This document shows positions 60,112 to 64,000 of a stretch of DNA of 64,000 bases, in pieces (the first letter of the stretch is position 1; every line of letters starts with the position of its first letter). Source of the DNA: Actinomyces glycerinitolerans (GTDB lineage: Bacteria; Actinomycetota; Actinomycetes; Actinomycetales; Actinomycetaceae); assembly GCF_900098745.1 (NCBI RefSeq), contig NZ_FQTT01000001.1, positions 310,001-374,000 on the forward strand, in the 5' to 3' direction. Position numbers and translations under genes: made by a program. The notes below the pieces were generated by a model. It was not told where the DNA came from and searched no databases. It saw only the letters and a program-made list of their open reading frames with translations.

Positions 60112-62217
60112 TCACTTGCCGGCCGCCAGCCGCCCCAGCGCCCCCAGGACGACGTCGCGGTCCCGGGTGGGCCACAGCGGCGGCATGGAGCGGGCCAGGA
60201 ACGCCCCGTAGCGGGCGGTGCGCAGCCGCGGGTCCAGCACGGCGACGACGCCACGGTCGTCGGCCCGGCGCACCAGCCGCCCCGCCCCCTGCGCCAGCAG
60301 CAGGGCGGCGTGGGTGGCCGAGACGGTCATGAAGCCATTGCCGCCGGCGGCGGTAACGGCCTCACTGCGCGCCTGGGCGACCGGGTCGTCGGGCCGGGGG
60401 AAGGGAATGCGGTCGATCACCACCAGCCGGCAGGTGCGCCCGGGCACATCCACGCCCTGCCACAGCGAGAGGGTCCCCACCAGGCAGGCGTCCTCATCGG
60501 CGGCGAAGGCCTCCACCAGGGTGGGCAGCCGGTCCTCCCCCTGCGCGTACACCGTCAGGTCGGTGCGCTCGCGCAGCAGCGCAGCGGCGTCGTCGGCGGC
60601 CCGCCGGGAGGAGAACAGGCCGAGCATGCCGCCGCGACTGGCCTCGGCGAGCGCCACCACCTCCTCCAGGGCCTCCGCGGAGATGCCCGTCCCGGGGCGC
60701 GGCAGGTGGGTGGGGGTGTACAGGATGCCCTGGCGCGCGTAGTCGAAGGGGGTGCCGACGTCGAGTCCCTCCCAGTCTGCGTCGGCGAGCGTGAGCCCGA
60801 GGGCCGCCGCCATGGGGTTGAAGCTGCCGCCCAGGGCCAGGGTGGCGGAGGTCAGCACGGCGGCGCGGTCGGCCAGCAGCGTGTCGGCCACCGATCCGGC
60901 CACGTCGATGGGTGCGAGGGTCAGGCGCGGCGGATCGGCGCCCATGCGCGGGCGTTCCACCCAGGCGACGTCGCGCCGCTGCGCCACCGAGTCGGAGGTC
61001 ATGCGCTCGACCACCTCCGTCATGTCGGCAACCGCGGTGCGGGCCAGGGCCACTCCCCCGGCCTCGGCGCCCGCCTGCCCGCCGCCCTGGTTCGCCGCGC
61101 GGGCGGCCTCGCGCACGTCGGTGAGCACCTGCCGGCAGGCGGCCTCCAACAGGGTGAGGGCGTCCGCGAGCGCCGGCGGCAGCCCATCGGCCAGGCGCCC
61201 GTCGGGCAGTTCGGCCAGGGCCAGCTGCAGGGTCTGCCCGGCCTCCTCCAGTTCGTTGACCAGCACGCCGGCGTGGCGGCGGGCGGTCGCGGCCACGCGT
61301 GCCACCGCCGCCGCGGACAGGCTGGCGGTGCCCTGGGAGCGCACCCGGTCTGCCAGTTCATGGGCCTCATCGACCACCAGCACCTCGTGCTCGGGCAGCA
61401 CACCGGGGTTGCCGGCCACGGCGATGCCGAGCATGGCGTGGTTGGTGACCACCACGTCCGCCTCCGCGGCTGCGGCGCGGGCGAGCACGGGGAAGCACTC
61501 GTCATGCAGGGGGCAGCTGCTGCCCAGGCACTCTGCGGCAGTCACGGACGCCTGCGCCCAGGCGCGGTCGGAGACGCCGGGCACCAGGTCGTCGCGGTCC
61601 CCGGTGTCGGTCTGTTCGGCCCAAAGGCGCAGGCGCACCACCTGCTCACCCAGGCTCTGCTCGGCGCCCTCGCCGATGCGGGCGCGGGGTGCGGCCGCGG
61701 CGGCGGAGAAGAGGGTGTCGGCGTCGTCGTCGGGGTAGCCACCGGCCAGGCGGTGGCGGCACAGGTAGTTCTGCCAGCCCTTTAGCAGGGCGACGCTGGG
61801 GCGGACGCCGGTGGTGCGCTCGACGGCGTCGGCGGCCAGCGGGGCGTCCTTGGTGAGCACCTGGCGCTGCAGGGCGAGGGTGGCGGTGGACACGACGGTG
61901 CGTTCGCCGGCGTCGACGGCGTGCACCATGGCGGGCACCAGGTAGGCCAGCGACTTGCCGGTGCCGGTGCCGGCCTGCACCAGCAGGTGACCGCCGGAGG
62001 TGATGGCCCGGGTCACGCGGCGGGCCATCTCGATCTGTCCCTCCCGCGGGCTGCCTCCGAGTGCGTTCACGGCGGCGTCCAGTGCGGCCCGGGTGCGCGC
62101 CTGCTCCGTCGTACCCGACGCGCCCGGGTCGGCCGGGGACGTGCCGGCCGGGGCGGCGGCGTCCTTTTCCGCCCGGTCCGCCGGGGCGGGCGCACTCATC
62201 TCGCGCACGGCTCTCAC
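60112..62217 (-). CDS. dinG: DinG-type XPD-like helicase
   Basis: 701 aa from a GTG that overlaps the hflX stop (GTGA); an ATG at 62199 is the alternative. Walker A QAGTGTGKSLAYL, iron-sulfur Cys positions in NYLCRHRL, ECLGSSCPLHDECF, DEAH box VVDEAHELAD and motif VI LAQGAGRLVRRADDRG. SF2 5'-3' DNA helicase that removes R-loops and D-loops. No SOS box was found in front of hflX-dinG. Confidence 0.92.
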   Translation of the reverse strand: MRAVREMSAPAPADRAEKDAAAPAGTSPADPGASGTTEQARTRAALDAAVNALGGSPREGQIEMARRVTRAITSGGHLLVQAGTGTGKSLAYLVPAMVHAVDAGERTVVSTATLALQRQVLTKDAPLAADAVERTTGVRPSVALLKGWQNYLCRHRLAGGYPDDDADTLFSAAAAAPRARIGEGAEQSLGEQVVRLRLWAEQTDTGDRDDLVPGVSDRAWAQASVTAAECLGSSCPLHDECFPVLARAAAAEADVVVTNHAMLGIAVAGNPGVLPEHEVLVVDEAHELADRVRSQGTASLSAAAVARVAATARRHAGVLVNELEEAGQTLQLALAELPDGRLADGLPPALADALTLLEAACRQVLTDVREAARAANQGGGQAGAEAGGVALARTAVADMTEVVERMTSDSVAQRRDVAWVERPRMGADPPRLTLAPIDVAGSVADTLLADRAAVLTSATLALGGSFNPMAAALGLTLADADWEGLDVGTPFDYARQGILYTPTHLPRPGTGISAEALEEVVALAEASRGGMLGLFSSRRAADDAAALLRERTDLTVYAQGEDRLPTLVEAFAADEDACLVGTLSLWQGVDVPGRTCRLVVIDRIPFPRPDDPVAQARSEAVTAAGGNGFMTVSATHAALLLAQGAGRLVRRADDRGVVAVLDPRLRTARYGAFLARSMPPLWPTRDRDVVLGALGRLAAGK

Positions 62218-63863
62218 CCGGCGTCGACGGCGGTCAGTTCGGCCGCCAGGGCGGCGTCCACGCGAGCGACCACGTGTGTGCCGGCCTCCACGTATTCGAC
62301 GGCGGTGATGTCGCCGTCGGCGTGTACGCGGGAGACCAGGTCGCCGCGCGAGTAGGGGACAACGACGTCCACGGCCACGTCCGGGCGCGGCAGCATGGCC
62401 TCGATGCGGCTGCGCAACTCCTCAAGCCCCTGGCCGGTGCGTGCGGAGACGACCACGGCGCCGGGCAGGCGGGTGCGCAGAGCGGCCAGGGTGACCGGGT
62501 CGGCGAGGTCGGCCTTGTTCAAGGCGATCAGTTCGGGCACGTCCAGGGCGCCGGGGATGTCGGCCAGGACGGCGTGGACGGCGGCGATCTGGCCGAGCGG
62601 GTCGGGGTGGGCGGCGTCAACGACGTGCAACAGGACGTCCGCCTCGGCGACCTCCTCCAGGGTGGAGCGGAAGGCCTCGATCAGTTCGTGCGGCAGGTTG
62701 CGCACGAAGCCGACCGTGTCGGTGAGGGTGTAGATGCGCCCATCGGCGGCCTCCGCCTTGCGGACGGTGGGGTCCAGGGTGGCGAACAGGGCGTTCTGCA
62801 CCATGATGTCGGCGCCGGTGAGGCGGTTCATGAGGGAGGACTTGCCGGCGTTGGTGTAACCGGCGATGGCGACCGAGGGGATGGGGCCGCGGCGCCGGGA
62901 GCCGCGCTTGACCTCGCGGGAGGGGGCCATGGCGCGGATCTCGCGGCGCAGCTTGGCCATGCGCTGGCGAATGCGGCGGCGGTCCAGTTCGATCTTGGTC
63001 TCACCGGGGCCGCGCGAGCCGATGCCCTGACCGCCGGCGACGCGTCCGCCGGCCTGCCTGGACATGGACTCGCCCCAGCCGCGCAGGCGCGGCAGCAGGT
63101 ACTCCAGCTGCGCCAGCTCCACCTGGGCCTTGCCCTCCCGGGACTTGGCGTGCTGGGCGAAGATGTCCAGGATCAGGGCGGTGCGGTCCACGACCTTGGC
63201 GTCCACCACGTCCTCCAGCGCGCGCCGCTGGGAGGGGGCGAGCTCACCGTCGATGATGACCGTGTCCGCGCCGGAGTCGGCGACCATCTGGGCCAACTCC
63301 TTGGCCTTGCCGGACCCGAGGTAGGTGGCCGGGTCGGGGTGGTCGCGGCGCTGAATGAGGGCGTCGAGCACCTCGCTTCCGGCGGTCTCGGCCAGGGCGG
63401 CGAGTTCACGCAGGGAGGTCTCGGCGTCCTGGGCGGCGGTGGTGTACGCGGCGCCGTTGGGGTGCGGGCCGGCCGGATGCGCGTTCGCCCCGGCGCGGCC
63501 GCCCGCCGCGCCGGGCTGGGGCAGTTCGAGGCCGACGAGGATGACGCGCTCGAGGCGAACCTGCCGGTACTCGACCTCGCTGATGTCCTCCTGATCGGTG
63601 GACAGTCCCACTACGCGGCGGGTGCCGGCGCGGGCCTCGCGTTCTAGGGCGCCGGCGTCGGGCTCGTGGTACTGCGGGCGGCCGGAGGTGGAGGCCAGGG
63701 CGGTGCCGGCGCGGGAGCGGACCCGGGAGGCGAGCGCCGCGGCGGGGTCGGTGTCGTTGGGAAGACCGGCATCGTTGTCGGCGGTGACGGCGCCGTCGGC
63801 GCTGTCGTTGACGGCAGGGTTGGCGTGGTCGGCGGAGTGGCTGTGGTGCTGCGTGTTTTCCAT
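62214..63863 (-). CDS. hflX: Ribosome-associated GTPase HflX
   Basis: 549 aa. N-terminal HflX domain with GSGKAKELAQMV and SRGPGETKIELDRRRIRQRM, G domain with P-loop GYTNAGKSSLMNRLTGA, DTVGFVRNLPHELIEAF and NKADL. It splits stalled 70S ribosomes under stress. The first 90 residues are a disordered His/Asp-rich extension, longer than usual. Confidence 0.95.
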   Translation of the reverse strand: MENTQHHSHSADHANPAVNDSADGAVTADNDAGLPNDTDPAAALASRVRSRAGTALASTSGRPQYHEPDAGALEREARAGTRRVVGLSTDQEDISEVEYRQVRLERVILVGLELPQPGAAGGRAGANAHPAGPHPNGAAYTTAAQDAETSLRELAALAETAGSEVLDALIQRRDHPDPATYLGSGKAKELAQMVADSGADTVIIDGELAPSQRRALEDVVDAKVVDRTALILDIFAQHAKSREGKAQVELAQLEYLLPRLRGWGESMSRQAGGRVAGGQGIGSRGPGETKIELDRRRIRQRMAKLRREIRAMAPSREVKRGSRRRGPIPSVAIAGYTNAGKSSLMNRLTGADIMVQNALFATLDPTVRKAEAADGRIYTLTDTVGFVRNLPHELIEAFRSTLEEVAEADVLLHVVDAAHPDPLGQIAAVHAVLADIPGALDVPELIALNKADLADPVTLAALRTRLPGAVVVSARTGQGLEELRSRIEAMLPRPDVAVDVVVPYSRGDLVSRVHADGDITAVEYVEAGTHVVARVDAALAAELTAVDAG

Positions 63864-63969
63864 GCGGACTCAAATGCTACTGCCTGGCCACTTCCCTGCC
63901 GAGTGTCCGCGGGACCCCGTTCGCCGTAGGCGGTCGCGCCGACCGCAGCCGCGTCGATACGCTCGGGCG

Positions 63970-64000
63970 GTGAGTTCCCGCGAGTCCGACGTCCCGGAGA
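63970..64000 (+). CDS. Possible 5' end of the next gene
   Basis: GTG at 63970 opens VSSRESDVPE and runs off the window. There is no clear Shine-Dalgarno, but a TACGCT hexamer a few bases upstream would fit a leaderless transcript divergent from hflX. Too short to identify. Confidence 0.25.
   Translation, partial: MSSRESDVPE

Overview
The window is about 64 kb of very high-GC chromosomal DNA from an actinobacterium, most likely an Actinomyces or close relative (family Actinomycetaceae). This placement is inferred from gene content and order, GTG/TTG starts, four-base ATGA gene overlaps, PimB-type and SepIVA-type proteins, a DevS-like GAF kinase, a Cys-containing L28, and a gene order (sepIVA, yceD, rnc, mutM / coaD, rsmD, recG, DAK2, rpmB, thiL, ddl, gpsA, plsC, murA, leuDC, iclR) that parallels mycobacterial chromosomes. 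No rRNA, tRNA, CRISPR array, prophage or intact transposase gene was found.

Layout. 1-9.2 kb: a tightly overlapping plus-strand operon of three glycosyltransferases (the first cut by the window edge), an ABC exporter and two APH-fold kinases, then a two-component system; the product is unknown. 9.2-17.8 kb: minus-strand acidic membrane protein, proA, proB, obgE, rpmA, rplU, rne. 18.5-29.1 kb: the cytochrome bd module cydA-cydB, then cydD-cydC-GAF sensor kinase, a membrane protein of unknown function and a NarL-type regulator. 29.2-31.0 kb: a UGT-type glycosyltransferase with its TetR regulator and duplicated operator. 31.1-35.0 kb: mutM, rnc, yceD-like, sepIVA-like, coaD. 35.1-38.6 kb: a large GH2 beta-galactosidase that interrupts the conserved block. 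39.4-44.7 kb: rsmD, recG, DAK2/FakA-like, rpmB. 44.8-54.4 kb: thiL, ddl, AMIN-like lipoprotein, gpsA, plsC, murA, leuD, leuC. 54.5-64 kb: iclR (LeuR/NdgR-like), pimB-like, nrdR, LysM/SOS protein, lexA with SOS boxes, ldh, dinG, hflX.

The most unusual material is in the intergenic DNA. Two elements (21445-21549 and 48311-48484) are built the same way: short units at a 20-21 bp pitch, in one orientation on the left arm and inverted on the right, with every pair of units symmetric about one central axis. Their unit sequences differ. Two 120-bp copies of another repeat with inverted ends lie at 28182-28301 and 38836-38955, and a 131-bp MITE-like element with perfect 21-bp inverted ends lies at 39225-39355 just upstream of rsmD. 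I know of no description of the phased dyad arrays.

Physiology suggested by the genes (inference): a facultative fermenter that respires through cytochrome bd, makes L-lactate, uses beta-galactosides, synthesises proline and leucine, makes phosphatidylinositol mannosides, and has a standard LexA SOS circuit linked to a LysM membrane protein.
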